From Henckelia pumila (taxonomy: Eukaryota > Streptophyta > Magnoliopsida > Lamiales > Gesneriaceae), in contig NC_133120.1 of assembly GCF_033568475.1 (NCBI RefSeq), positions 92,088,151-92,152,150 of the forward strand: 64,000 nucleotides of DNA, given 5' to 3'. The notes beneath the pieces were generated by a model. It was not told the DNA's origin and ran no database searches. It worked only from the letters and a program-made list of their open reading frames with translations. The position numbers were made by a program, and so were the translations under genes. This document shows positions 12,092-23,924 of this stretch, piece by piece. Within the stretch, counting starts at the first letter, position 1. Every line of letters begins with the position of its first letter.

Positions 12092-12421
12092 AAAATTTTG
12101 TTAAGAAGAAGCTAAAAAATATTTCCCAAAAGCTTTTCCAAACACTAACTACAGGTGAGACCCAAAATCAAACGTCCCAGATATAATCCGTTTTCATCTC
12201 TATTTCCATCTCTATGCATAAATATTAAATCAAATTGATCCGGTCCTTTAATTTTCACGTGCACATCGAATTTCATTTTTTAATGTCTTGTATGTTTCTT
12301 TGGAACAACTAAAATATTTAACATAAATATAGTCACAACTCACAAAACCATTAATAAATATATAATCGTCCAAATACAACTATTTTTAGATAAATTTAAA
12401 GCAATTTATTTAATATTAACG

Positions 12422-12471
<50 letters not shown>
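12422..12471. repeat. (ATA)n microsatellite
   Basis: About 16 uninterrupted trinucleotide units; a second AAT tract starts near 12522. Confidence 0.95.
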
Positions 12472-12472
<1 letters not shown>

Positions 12473-12519
12473 CCACCAAAATTCATAAAATAGTATGTTT
12501 AAAAAGAAACATCAACATC

Positions 12520-12551
<32 letters not shown>

Positions 12552-14249
12552 CAACAATAAATTAGATATATTAATTAAAATTAATGTTTAAGTGATAAAA
12601 TTAATAAACTTATTATTTCATAAAACCATGAATATATATATAGGTTTGTCAAAACCAGGTGTCAAAAATTAGAAAATTAGTCAAAACAAGTGTCTAAGCT
12701 TAGTGACTACTCTCCTTTTCCTCTTTTTATAACCTAATCAGTGAATAGTGATCAAAATGGTCTATCTTAAAAAACCGTCTAATCAATCGAATCGTTTAAT
12801 TAACCGGATGGTCGGAGCAAAAAATCGTTTATATAATATAATATAATGAATAATATATTTTAAAATTTAAAAACCTAAAATATGTATATAAATAAACAAA
12901 GAAATGTATTTACTACAGTTTAAAAACTAAATAACTATATAAATATATTCAAAATATCAGTTACAGTTATACAGTTTTTTAAAAATTAATAAATAAATTA
13001 AAAAATAGTAATACCAAAATAATATTTTTAACGAAGTACTAATTTCAAATAATCATGTATGTATATAATAAAATATTAAATTTAAGGTTTTAAAAATAAA
13101 AATTATTTTATAAAAAAAATAATAATAAAGATTGATATTATGATGAATTATTTTTCAAAAATTCCATAAACACACTCAACTCTTCACCATTTACAATACA
13201 ATTTAAGTCAAATTTTGGTTTAGATTATACTCGAATTTTGGTTTGCATTACCCAATGCCATCTTTCACGATCTGAACCCCCTTTTTTTTTTTCTTTTTTT
13301 TTTCTTTTAAATCTCATACATATAAAAAACATCCCCACAGGCCACAAGTAAAATAAAATAAAATAAACGGTACTAAAAAAGAACACAACAAAGGGGTGTG
13401 TGTGTGTGTTTCTCTGCGTGTGTGCGAGATGCGCTACTGTTAGCATTAATAACAAGTGAATAAATATTTAAAATAACTACATAAATACTAATTGTTTGTT
13501 GTTTTAGACGCAAAATATTTGTTAAATCGTATAATATAATTGTCATACCATTTTTTTGTGTCAATTTTCAATGTCGTTGACTCATTTATTCTATAATTGT
13601 TGACTGAAATATTTTTTAATAAACATTAATTTCAAAAAACTTATTTTGTATATACGTTAGTTGTTACTGATATACATTGTTAACATAATCTTATAGACAA
13701 TATGAGTATTTGGGAAAAAGTATATATTTTTGTCAAACATTGAGCATATCGATCAATTGCTACTTATTTATTATCATACATGACAATCAACTTTAAACAC
13801 AACTAATTACCATTAATATTTGAACGTTTATCGTTACCAATTAATTATTGAAGCTTCATAGAAGACTTCGTCAAGCTAGTTAACTCATTCTTTAACTTCT
13901 AAGAATTTAATAAAAAAAACCAAAGTCAATTAATATTGTTTAAATTGTTAATCGTAAATAAAAATTAAAATTGTTCTTATTTTTAAATATTGCGCTAGAG
14001 TTTTTTCTCAGTGTATATATACATACATATATATATGTGTGTTTGAGCAATATACATACATATATATATATGTATCTATAATTTTTTCCTTTTTTAAAAA
14101 GGATATTGGGCCTCTCCGGCCTACAGTCCTACGTCTGGTCCCTCGTTAACCTTGTAGAAGATCCGGCTGGTGGAGAGATTTTATTTTATATCAAATATAA
14201 ATATAAACTATTAAATTTCCCACTTAAGTGAAATTAAGAAAAACCTCAT

Positions 14250-14345
14250 TTACTCAAAAAAAAAAAAAAACACATACACACACAAAAAAACAAAAGCAAA
14301 ATCTCATTTACTAAAAAAAAACACACACACATACACACACAAAAA
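14250..14345. repeat. duplicated poly(A)/(CA)n block
   Basis: Two adjacent copies of a segment made of CTCATTTACT, an A-run and CA-rich repeat with a CATACACACAC core. The second copy starts near 14302. Confidence 0.75.
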
Positions 14346-15065
14346 ACCTCATGGATATTGAGGCCTCGATATTGCGACGAAACCGAAACTTGACCGTTAT
14401 GTCGGAAAATTTCACTTCGCATGTACAAGTATTGTCTTGATAATGCATCTAAAAGTGGAAATTCATCAATATATATGGAATTCACTGAAAAAAACTGTGG
14501 ACCCCATATGTATTGATTAATCTCCACGTTTAGATATATTTTGGGACAATGATATACATATAGGACCCAATTTACCCATTATGTGGGTTTTGTTTATGCT
14601 GCCCCATTTGAACAGCGCCCGAATGGAGATCCAATAGCTCATTTTTGTTGCACTTGAGATGTTCATATGAACATATCATGTGCAAAAAAATATGAATCGT
14701 CAGATGCAACACATGGACACCCATTATGTGACACTGCTCATATATTAGCATAGACAAACCCCATAATTTGAACCTACTACTCCATTACCTTGTATTCATT
14801 AAATGTGCCTCATTGATTTGCAGCCGCAACATTTTTTAATTGTTTAGATTAGATTGGAAAAATTTTCGTCACTTAATTACTGTATATTATCATGTCCCTA
14901 ACTCTGGGTAGCTCATGATCCATGTGGAATTGAGCCTATATCCATAAATATAAATTTTGATCTCCCGCATCAAATGGTGTAAGAAAATTGTGGGCGATTG
15001 TTAAAATACGGTAGTAATCGTCTTTATAAAAAAAATAGAATACGGATTGAGTCAATTTTATGAGT

Positions 15066-15102
<37 letters not shown>

Positions 15103-15886
15103 GCAAATACTTTTTACCTTATGTTCTTAGTTTTTACTTTTATCTTGCGGACGTTGTTACTTGCAAAAACTTTTATGAAATGGTCCCATATATATGTCGT
15201 TTTTATGAGACAAAATTTCAACTCTACCGAATAATAAAAAAAAATTGTTTTTACATTTCACTCTAGATATAGAATAGATTGACCTGTCTCACGAATATAA
15301 ATCTGTAAGACTGTCTCATAAGAATCATACGCTTATAAGAAAAAGTATATGTAAAGTAATTTAGTAAAATTTAAAGGATGAAAAGATATTTGAATTTATA
15401 AAATTATATACCCTCACCCTAACTATTAAAATTGAAGGGTTTAATCGATAAAATAATTATTGTTTACATAACTCGTACTTAATTTATACATCAAACTTCA
15501 TATAATTAATTATGATATATAATTTACTTTTATTTTTATCATTCAGATAACGTATTCATCATATCTTTTGATTATCTTTATTTACGTATCATTAATAAGG
15601 TAAGTAATTTTTCATAAACCTAAAATATCATTTATAAAAAAACAAAATATTTTATTCTTATTTAATAAAAAATTAAAAACCATATTAAATTTGTTTGATT
15701 TACCGTGCATCTTATATATATCTATCACATTTTAATAAAATAATTTTATTTTGTTTATAATTATAAAATTAAATAAATTATATCATTCGTAAATAAAATA
15801 TTATTATTATAAAAATATATTTTTTAAAATAATTATAATCTATCGAAAGTGAAAAAAATATACTAATATATTATATTATATTATAT

Positions 15887-15896
15887 TATATAAATG
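15887..15896 (+). promoter_or_regulatory. candidate TATA box of the FPG gene
   Basis: TATATAAATG lies about 140 bp before the FPG start codon and just before the sequence turns GC-richer at about 15920. The surrounding TTATA repeats make an exact TATA assignment uncertain. A TTAGGGTT telo-box-like motif sits in the presumed leader near 16010. Confidence 0.35.
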
Positions 15897-16032
15897 AAAA
15901 ATAAAATAAAATCAAACCCAATCTGGCAGTAGCAAAACTTAGGTCTGGAACGAAGAGAAAGCCCTTTCGTCGCTGGCTTACCATTCTTCAACTCAAAATT
16001 TACAGTAGAGTTAGGGTTCCTACTCTCCTACG

Positions 16033-19000
16033 ATGCCGGAACTACCTGAGGTTGAGGCCGCGCGTCGGGCCATTGAAGAGAACTGCTTGGGGAAAAGGAT
16101 CAAGAAGTCGACTGTGGCCGATGATCCTAAAGTCATCGACGGCGTGTCTCCGTCGGACTTCGAGGCCTCGATCGTCGGAAAAAGGATTGTTGCTGCTCAT
16201 CGCAAGGGCAAAAACATGTGGCTCCAGCTCGATTCCCCTCCTTTTCCCTCGTTCCAATTCGGTACTGTTATTATTCGCTTTTCTGGAGCCTGGTTTGGGT
16301 CACATTGTTGTTCGTTGTTTTCAAAGATTTCGATGTTTCATGACGATGCAACTTGTTTTTGTTCGATGATGGCATAAGTAGGAACTGTACTCAGACTTCG
16401 AACGAATGTCGTGCTAATCATTTGAATGAACAGCTGCACAGTTCAGGTCCCTACCGATTACTTCGGATGCCATTGCGGATAACATAGGAATTAGGATAGT
16501 CCCTACTCATGCAGTGAGAATAGAAGAGTAAATGAACTCTTGTTATGTATTATTTGTGCACAGTAGTAGTTTTACTCTAGAACTCTTAAAAGTGCTGTGG
16601 TGGTTTTGATTCTTGCTGCCCATGTTCAAATAGACGAGTTTATTACATGCATTCATATTCGTACTCCCCACGTTCAAATTGATGTTTAGATTCAGGATCT
16701 TTATATTAATCATAAAGTTTCCCCTTAATTGTGGAGGATGGTATAATAATTGCTTCTGAGAAGTTGTTGGCAATTTTAAGCTGTTTATTGGAATGAAATT
16801 GCTATTGAATTCAGTAAATTCTGCTTATCAGAAGCTCTCAAGTTCTTTTTTCGATTAAGTATGCCGTGACAGTTCAGCATACAGGTTCAGGCTTTGTAGT
16901 TTGGCAAAAAGATTTTAAGTTTCTGATCTTTCTGATAACCATATGGTATTGTGGCTGACTGAAGTAATGAAGAGTCGCACTACTATCACACATTGATAAA
17001 TCAAAGAAAGATTCTATCTCTAAAAGAAAAAGCTACTACTTTGGGATTCCAGCTGATGGTACAGAGATAGATTTTGAATTCTTGAATTGCCTCTGTGTAT
17101 TCGTTATTTTTGTCATTTTTTGGTGGTGGTTTTGGGTTTTGATATATTTCAGAGTTGTCTCTTGTTGCCGCATTTATGTGGCGACACGGTGAATATTTAC
17201 ATAAATTGGAACCTGATTCACCCTTTTGTTCTGTGGTGACACGATGAATATTTACATAAATTGGAACCTGATAAATTTTATTTGATTTTATTTCTCTCTG
17301 ATTGGTCCAACTGCTATATGTATGATTATCCTCTTTTCTGGAGTTGGCGTTCCTTAAAAGTAGTAATCCTGCTCAAAGATCAGAAACCAATGACTTATTT
17401 AAATGCTTGGCAAATGTTTCCATGATTATAATGGTGAAATAATTTATTTTCTCTCTCTTTTGTAGCAAGATAGTGCTTGTATTGTCTTCATCCTTCACAA
17501 ATATTTTTTTCGATGTTCTTTCAAATATTAAATACGAAATATGAGCTTGGCTAGCTCTTGAAATTTTTCTTGAATTGCATTTTATAGGAATGGCTGGAGC
17601 TGTGTACATAAAGGGCGTTGCTGTTACCAAATACAAGCGGTCAGTGGCATCATATTCATGTGAATGGATCTTTGTGATACAACAACAGTTATTAATTTGT
17701 TGACCAAGCTGCTAGAGTTTTATTGCGGACATAAATGATTTTAATGATTAGTTTTACTAGTATAAATAAATACGGAGCAGTTTCTTCTTCAAATGTTGTT
17801 CTTAATATCTCAAGACGAGTATTTGTCTCATAGCATTGCTTTGAATGCATAGTTAATTTTACTCCACAGAATGAGATGAAATGAAGCTTGAAAATTACAA
17901 TGTCTAGGCTACACAACTTTATAATACAATCCTTGATTACAAGTGTAAATATCTAATTAATTAACAAGTCACATTCTGACCTAATGTGGGACTGAGGGTA
18001 TGCTATCTAAGAATATGACATTCGGGTCAAATGACCATTAACATCTTACTGCGTCTTTTGCCGTATCTCAAGTTCTTTATGCAATTGAAGATAACGGCAT
18101 ACTCTGCTTCTGACAGGTCAGCGGTGAAGGATACAGATGAGTGGCCTTCTAAGTATTCCAAGTTCTTTGTGGAGGTGAGGTTTCCTATCCTTGGTGTACT
18201 GGAGCTATCACTGCTGTTCATATAAAGTTAAAGAATAGAAGAAAAGTAGGGGAGTGCAAGTATCTACAAGCATGTATATGTGGGTATATGCTTGCATATG
18301 TGTATATGCACCTATGCATTGTGGTTTCGAAGGTGGGGTTTTTTCCTTATTGACATGGAGAATTTTAGGGTTTGGGTGTTCCTGCTTACTGGATATTGGT
18401 AGAAAACTAGATAATGCATGATATACTTTGTTCTCGTGCTTCTAAAATATTCGTGATTCCTTTAAGTTGTGGTTCAGTTAGATGATGGCTTGGAGTTCTC
18501 TTTCACCGACAAAAGAAGGTTCGCCAAAGTTCGCTTGCTTGACAATGTAATGTATAGCTGCTTGCAGCATTATGTTTTCATTAATGGAACTGGTTTTGTC
18601 AAGAAGCTATCGTAATGGAAATCCTTGCAGCCTGTTTCTGCCCCCCCAATCTCTGATCTTGGTCCTGATGCATTACTGGAGCCCATGACAGTAGATGAGT
18701 TCTGGAACTCCCTCAGCAAGAAGAAGATTGGAATAAAGGCTCTTTTACTTGACCAGGTATAACTTCTTTTTCATCTCCTTACTCTTTTGATACTGTGAAT
18801 ATGTGAGTGAGTTGTTTGTTTGTTTGTTTTTTTTAAATCAAATCTTTGGAAAATGAACCTGAGCTGTAACATTGTGAGAGGGTTCCTTATTTAATGGACT
18901 TAACTTAGTCTTACTTGTGTAGCTTCCATGCATTTCAAAATAATCTGTGTTCATAAGATGTGTAGAGATTGTTTGTTTAAGGCGCATTGTCTTATCTTTA

Positions 19001-21419
19001 TACAAACCAGGCAATAAACTTACTCGCCTTTGGTATCAAACCCACTTTACCGACTCAACATCTTTGCAGTCAATCATGAGAAATAACTGGGATCAGACTA
19101 CCCAGATGACATACTGCTACCTGGAAATCAACCGAAGCAACTGCATACATATCCGCTCTAACTGGTCATACTACCTATTCATGCTTGATTATAACTTGGG
19201 AGTAGCGCACCACCACTCCACCACACTATAATCTGTTACAATGGGGTATTTTTGAGAGAACTGACACCTTTTTTCCTGTGCGGACGATTTTTGATTGTGA
19301 AATTTAGTTTGGTTTGACAAAATGGTATATATGTGTCAGGCAGTTGTGCTGAGGCTTGAGTCTGATTTCTTTGCAGAGTTTCATCTCAGGTATTGGCAAT
19401 TGGATGGCTGATGAAGTGCTATATCAAGTTAGTATGCTCCATTTGTTTTACTTGCCATAAATGTCGACTTACATTGCTGCTTAAGAATCTTTAAGTTTAT
19501 GTATTCAATTCCAACTGGATTCCTCTGCCGTATTTGAACTCTATATTTTTTGTTTAAAGTAAGTTTTGGGAAATTGCTAGATCTCATCCAGAAATCTTCA
19601 GTTTATTTGCATTTGTTTTGTACTTCTCTTCGGCTTCTAGATTCAAAATCAAATTTGAGGATCGTGAAACCATCGATTACATTTTATGGTGTATCTCCAG
19701 TTACCAATTTGTGTGTTCAAAATTGTGTTTTAACCAGATGTCTCTTCAGCAAATAAAATAGACTGAATAAGGATAGTTTTATCCATTTTATTTTGTATTT
19801 GCAAAACAGGCACGAATCCATCCGCAACAAAGTGTCTCCAGCATGTCTAAAGAAACCTGCTCAACATTGGTCAAGTGCATTAGTGAGGTTAGCAATTATA
19901 TTTGCATCTTGACCATTCTTTTATCTGTAAAATTTCTTCAATCATGCATCAAGTTTCGCTGTTCCTGGAGATGGTGCTTCAGGTGACAAACTCTGCTGTT
20001 GGATTTGATGCTGACAGCCTTCGTTTCCCTGTTGATTGGTTGTTTCATTTCCGATGGGGTAAAAAGCCTGGAAATGTAAATGGTAAGATGTTTTTGCCAT
20101 ATATTGCCAATTTGACACCAAAGGTTTCCTTTACACAGGTGATTAAAAACTCTGTTGAGGTTGGGGCAGACAGTAGTCAGTTCCCTAATAATTGGATTTT
20201 CCATTCCCGGGACAAGAAGCCTGGCAAGGCTTTTGTTGATGGTTTGGCTCTTCCTAATCAATGCCTTTTTATAGTATTCTTATTTTTTCTGGTATTGTTT
20301 GCGTTTGTAACTTGTCTGATTACTACCCAGAGGAATTTCAGTTTTCCTGTTTCTTAGATGAGGAAGCACTCTTGACATCCTTGACTGAGTCGTCGTTTCT
20401 TTTTCCTTTCGCTATGATTGGTTTAACTACATAACGTGATTTATCTTTACTGTTGGATATATATTCTATATATGTTTTGAAATTAAAATATGAATTCTTG
20501 AGTTGCACTTCTATATTGCTGATTCTTTTTTGTGCAAAAGCTCAATAAAACAACAATATTTCTTTTTCAGGGAAGAAAATTGAATTCATCACTGCTGGTG
20601 GCAGGGTACGCATTCTTCAGGACATTGCGATCAAGTATGTTTTGTTTTGGACATTTTTTCTTAAGATTTCCCTTCTTTTTCTATTTTTTGTTGCAGACAA
20701 CTGCATACGTGCCTGAGCTGCAAAAATTGTGTGGCGATCTATCAGTGTCAGAAGCTGGTAAACGATCTAAAGGTACTAATCATGGAAATCCTGATGATGA
20801 TGTTGAAAAGTCAGGAAACGACGACGAGTCTACTGATTCAAAAGCTGTGAAACGTACGAAGATTAGTAGAGCCAAGAAACTCTCAAAAAAGTTGAGTTCA
20901 ACTGCTGAAAACTCTGATGACGCTAATGATAAGTATTCGAATGAAACTAGTACAGCTAATAAACACCCAAAGAAAAAGTCGAGCCCAAGTGTTGATGACT
21001 TAGTCGACAATAGAGAAGTTGATGATAAGTCTTTCAAGAAAACCAGTAAAGCCAAGAAACCCTCAAACAAAAAATTGAGCCCAAAAGTTGAGGGCTTGAA
21101 TTCTTATGAGAGCGACGGTGACACCGTTGATAGATCTAAGAAAACAAGAGGGACTAAGAACCCTACGATCCCGAGGAGAACCAACAAAGACGATGAAGAT
21201 GGAGAAAATCAAAGGAAGCTAACTAGGGGAAAGAACTCTGCGAAGAGAAAACAAGAAGAAAGTAATGACGAGGTTAGTAGTTGTAGTGAAAGTAGTGATG
21301 ACTACGGAGATAAAGTTAACGAAGAGCTGAACAGAAAACAGAGGAAGGGTGCGTCATCGGCGAAGAAAATGGTTACGCCCAGTCAAAATCGGAAGCAGCA
21401 GAGGATAAGAGCAAGATAA
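16033..21419 (+). CDS. FPG1: formamidopyrimidine-DNA glycosylase (FPG/MutM type), ten exons
   Basis: Base-excision repair enzyme that removes oxidised purines such as 8-oxoG and FaPy and nicks at abasic sites. Exons: 16033-16261, 17588-17639, 18117-18174, 18478-18546, 18631-18756, 19377-19427, 19810-19887, exon 8 (20139-20241 or 19983-20082), 20571-20605, 20697-21419. With exon 8b the CDS is 1524 nt, 507 residues, in phase throughout. The N-terminus MPELPEVE supplies the catalytic Pro2 and Glu3. Lys60 (RKGKNMW) matches the conserved lysine of the family. LLLDQSFISGIGNWMADEVL is the helix-two-turn-helix. No zinc-finger cysteines are seen; the segment KKIEFITAGGRTTAYVPEL replaces them, as in plant FPG. 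The last exon encodes a Lys/Ser/Asp-rich tail of about 240 residues with repeated KAKK-type basic patches. This is longer than I recall for Arabidopsis FPG and probably nuclear-targeting or DNA-binding. Confidence 0.95.
17177..17286 (+). repeat. 55-bp tandem duplication inside FPG intron 1
   Basis: TGTGGCGACACGGTGAATAT at 17177 recurs as a near-identical copy starting at 17232, followed by the same TTTACATAAATTGG core. It lies wholly within intron 1. Confidence 0.85.
19983..20082 (+). other. FPG1: FPG alternative exon 8a
   Basis: 100 nt encoding VTNSAVGFDADSLRFPVDWL and then FHFRWGKKPG. It starts after a CTTCAG acceptor and ends at a strong GTAAGA donor. It is a diverged tandem copy of exon 8b. 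Its length leaves the same phase as 8b (both 1 mod 3), so either can join exons 7 and 9. Arabidopsis AtMMH-1 and AtMMH-2 are known to differ in exon 8. Confidence 0.85.
20139..20241 (+). other. FPG1: FPG alternative exon 8b
   Basis: 103 nt encoding VIKNSVEVGADSSQFPNNWI and then FHSRDKKPGK, following a TTTACACAG acceptor and ending at a weak GTTTGG donor. Only 56 nt separate it from exon 8a. The weak donor suggests regulated use. Confidence 0.85.
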
Positions 21420-22000
21420 TTTATCTTCAAGTGTTACTTTTGGTGCATGAAGTAAGACTGCCATGTTTTGGAAGATAAGTAGAAAATGCGTGTGAGTTAG
21501 TACTAATCAATGGTGCTATGAGTTTTGAATGTACTTAGAATGATCGAATCCTTTTTCTTGATACCCACCTAAACTGGCTTCAGATCTCGTTTGATTTGTC
21601 ATCTAGCTAGAGTTCGTGCCAAAGTTGATTTTGACACATTCTCAGATTTTGTCCAAGTTTCTTTTATATGCTCAAAATATGTGCTTGTAACATAGGCTGT
21701 CAAGACATCAATTTCCCATAATCTTCAATTATCAATCTTCCTAAACTAACCGTTTATATGCACAGGAACACAACATTGTGTACGATACATCCTGAATTTC
21801 AAAATGATTAACTCAATCATGTGAGATGGAACATTTTACTCTATTATTAAACGAGATCTCTCTGTAATAATTATTTTCTTAAGTAAAATATATCAAAATT
21901 TCTTATCCTAAATATCCTTATAATGATATTAAAATAATATGGGAAAAATCAATTAATATAGTTATATTTTATACAGAAATTATATATATAATCTACAAAA
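21420..22000. other. FPG 3' region and AT-rich spacer
   Basis: The first 150-250 bp are probably FPG 3' UTR, less AT-rich than what follows. The rest is AT-rich with no gene. Confidence 0.45.
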
Positions 22001-22008
22001 AGTCTGTT

Positions 22009-22266
22009 TGGATACATAAGTCGCAACTTTAAAAAAAATGCTTAAATAATTTAATTTTTTAAAGTTCTTTTATTAAAGAATTAGAGTTTGGATAAATGTT
22101 AAAAGTATTTTTTTTAAATTTTTTTAAATTATAATTAGAAGAAAAACTCAAAAATTAGAAATTTTAGTTTCTAAAAAACATTTTTTTAAACCAAACAACA
22201 CAAATTTAAGTAAGGTTTTATTAAAAAAATTGGTTTAATCATTTGACTGCTCCGACCAAACGAGCT
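22009..22266. mobile_element. possible hAT/Tourist-like MITE, degraded
   Basis: The stretch starts with GTCTGTTTGGATAC and ends with CCGACCAAACGAGC, giving short inverted GTTTGG termini. An internal GTTTGGATAAATG/TTTAAACCAAAC pair forms a second, nested inverted repeat. No convincing target duplication. Confidence 0.4.
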
Positions 22267-22300
22267 CAAAACCTAAATATAATTATATATATTTTCAGGT

Positions 22301-23759
22301 GAGTTATTTGCACCAAACACCCCTGTGAAATATTGAAAATGCACACTTTTTCCTTGTGAAATTTTAATAGGCATCTTAAACTCTGACCTTTTAAAAAATT
22401 AGCACACTCGCCCCTTAGATGAGTGATTGTTGCGCACGCGCCCCTCATGCGACTGAGCAAAGATTTTGATATTTTTTTTTGCATCAAATACCCCTATGAA
22501 ATATTTAAAATGCATATTTGACCCTGTGAAAATAATTTTTAAATCTATTCAACCCATAATACATAATTTTTATTAAAATCTAATTATTTTTTAACAACAT
22601 TAAAATCTAATTATAAAATATTTAGCAAACATTTTTGTTTTATTAATTTAATTTTTAATTTATTATGATTATATAATTATTTTCTAAAAAATATTATTAT
22701 TTTATCTTGTTATCATTATTTTAATAAACTTTCTTCTTGTTTCCAACTTCTCAATTAAAAATGCATTCATAAACGAGATTTAAAAACCTAAAAGTACCAA
22801 AATATTAAATCAAAATGATAATTTCATGCATATTACTTTTCAATTTAGGATTATAAATTTTTGAACCAAAATCTAAATTTTTTAAATGCATTGCAGAATT
22901 TGCATTAAATAATAATACACAATATTTATTAAGATCTAATTATAAAATATTTTTCAAACATTTTTAATTTTATTTATTTTTAGTTTTTATTTTAAATTTA
23001 TAATTAATTTATTTCTAAAAAAATTATTACTTTATCTCGTTATCATTTATTTTATCAAATCATTTCGTGTTTTCAACTTCTCCATTAAACATCATTCATA
23101 AATAAGGATTTAAATATCTAAAAATACCAAAAATATTGAATCAAATGATAAGTTCATGAATGATACTTTTCGATTTAGAATTATATAAGCATGTTATTTT
23201 TTTATTGTTTATTACAAATTGTGCAATGCATATTCTCGAAAAAGCAATATGTTTGAACTTATCGGTTTATTCATTATTTTGGTACTTGAAATTATTTAAA
23301 TATTTGTTTATGAACGCATGTTTAATGGAAAAGTTGGAAACAAAGAAGAAAGTTTAATAAAATAATGATAACAAGATAAAATAATAATATTTTTTAGAAA
23401 ATAATTATATAATCATAATAAATTTAAAATTAAAAATAAAATTAATAAAACTAAAAATGCTTGCTAAATATTTTATAATTAGATTTTAATAAAAGTTGTG
23501 TATTATGGGTTGAATATATTTAAAAATTATTTTCACAGGGGTCAAATATGCATTTTTAATATTTCACATGGGTATTTGGTGCAAAAAAATATCAAAATCT
23601 TTGCCCAGTCGCATGAGGGGTGCGTGCGCAACAATCACTCATCTGAAGGGCGAGTGTGCTAATTTTTTAAAAGTTTAGGGTTTAAGATGCCTATTAAAAT
23701 TTTACAAGGGAGAAGTGTCATTTTTAATATTTCACAGGAATATTTGGTGCAAATAACTC
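22301..23759. mobile_element. non-autonomous Mutator-like fold-back element, 1.46 kb
   Basis: The outer ends are GAGTTATTTGCACCAAA and its complement. The inverted arms, about 22301-22780 and 23300-23759, pair over nearly 480 bp, including GTGCGTGCGCAACAATCACT. A 10-bp near-identical duplication flanks it (ATTTTCAGGT at 22291-22300 and ATTTTTAGGT at 23760-23769), the length expected for Mutator elements. Each arm contains a tandem subterminal repeat (GCACCAAACACCCC / GCATCAAATACCCC, about 170 bp apart). The middle (about 22910-23170) is another direct copy of arm sequence. No transposase is encoded. It sits between FPG and FRS6. Confidence 0.88.
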
Positions 23760-23924
23760 ATTTTTAGGTATATAAAAAAAAAATAAAAGTAAAACGCCAA
23801 TAATGAACTTCCAGGCCGCTTTAAAGTTGGTGGACCGGGTTTTTTTTCCTTCATTTTAACTCGTGGTGGACCGAGCATCGTTGTATTGGATTTGGATAAT
23901 TTGGCACAAAGCAATCTAATCTAA

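Larger units (their letters stand above)
6633..12149. mobile_element. Tourist/PIF-like MITE split by a copia element
   Basis: Only the two arms, 6633-6705 and 12097-12149, belong to this element; the copia element separates them. The left arm begins GACAGTATTTTGG and the right arm read inward begins GTTAGTGTTTGG. Further in, the arms share the GCTTCTTCTTAACAAAATTT-like core, so together they form an imperfect hairpin of about 130 bp. TAA precedes the left arm and TAC follows the right arm, a possible 3-bp target duplication with one change. A relative with the same core lies at 54051-54189. The superfamily is inferred from the ends and the 3-bp flank. Confidence 0.6.
12150..15870. other. intergenic AT-rich DNA with simple repeats, no gene seen
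   Basis: About 3.7 kb with no recognisable coding exon. It holds two AAT microsatellites (12422-12471 and about 12525-12550), a GT-rich run near 13396-13430, a locally duplicated A-run/CA-repeat block (14250-14345) and an AT microsatellite (about 15066-15098). At 15170-15335 there is a piece of a dispersed family with GTCTCAC/GAGAC motifs near both ends. Short open frames at 13.2-14.8 kb are artefacts of the simple repeats. Confidence 0.6.

Noticed and set aside
20532-20696. Continuous frame joining intron 9 to the last FPG exon
   Set aside because: Exon 9 (20571-20605) is read in another phase and the stretch 20606-20696 has clear GT..AG borders; the open frame through it is chance.
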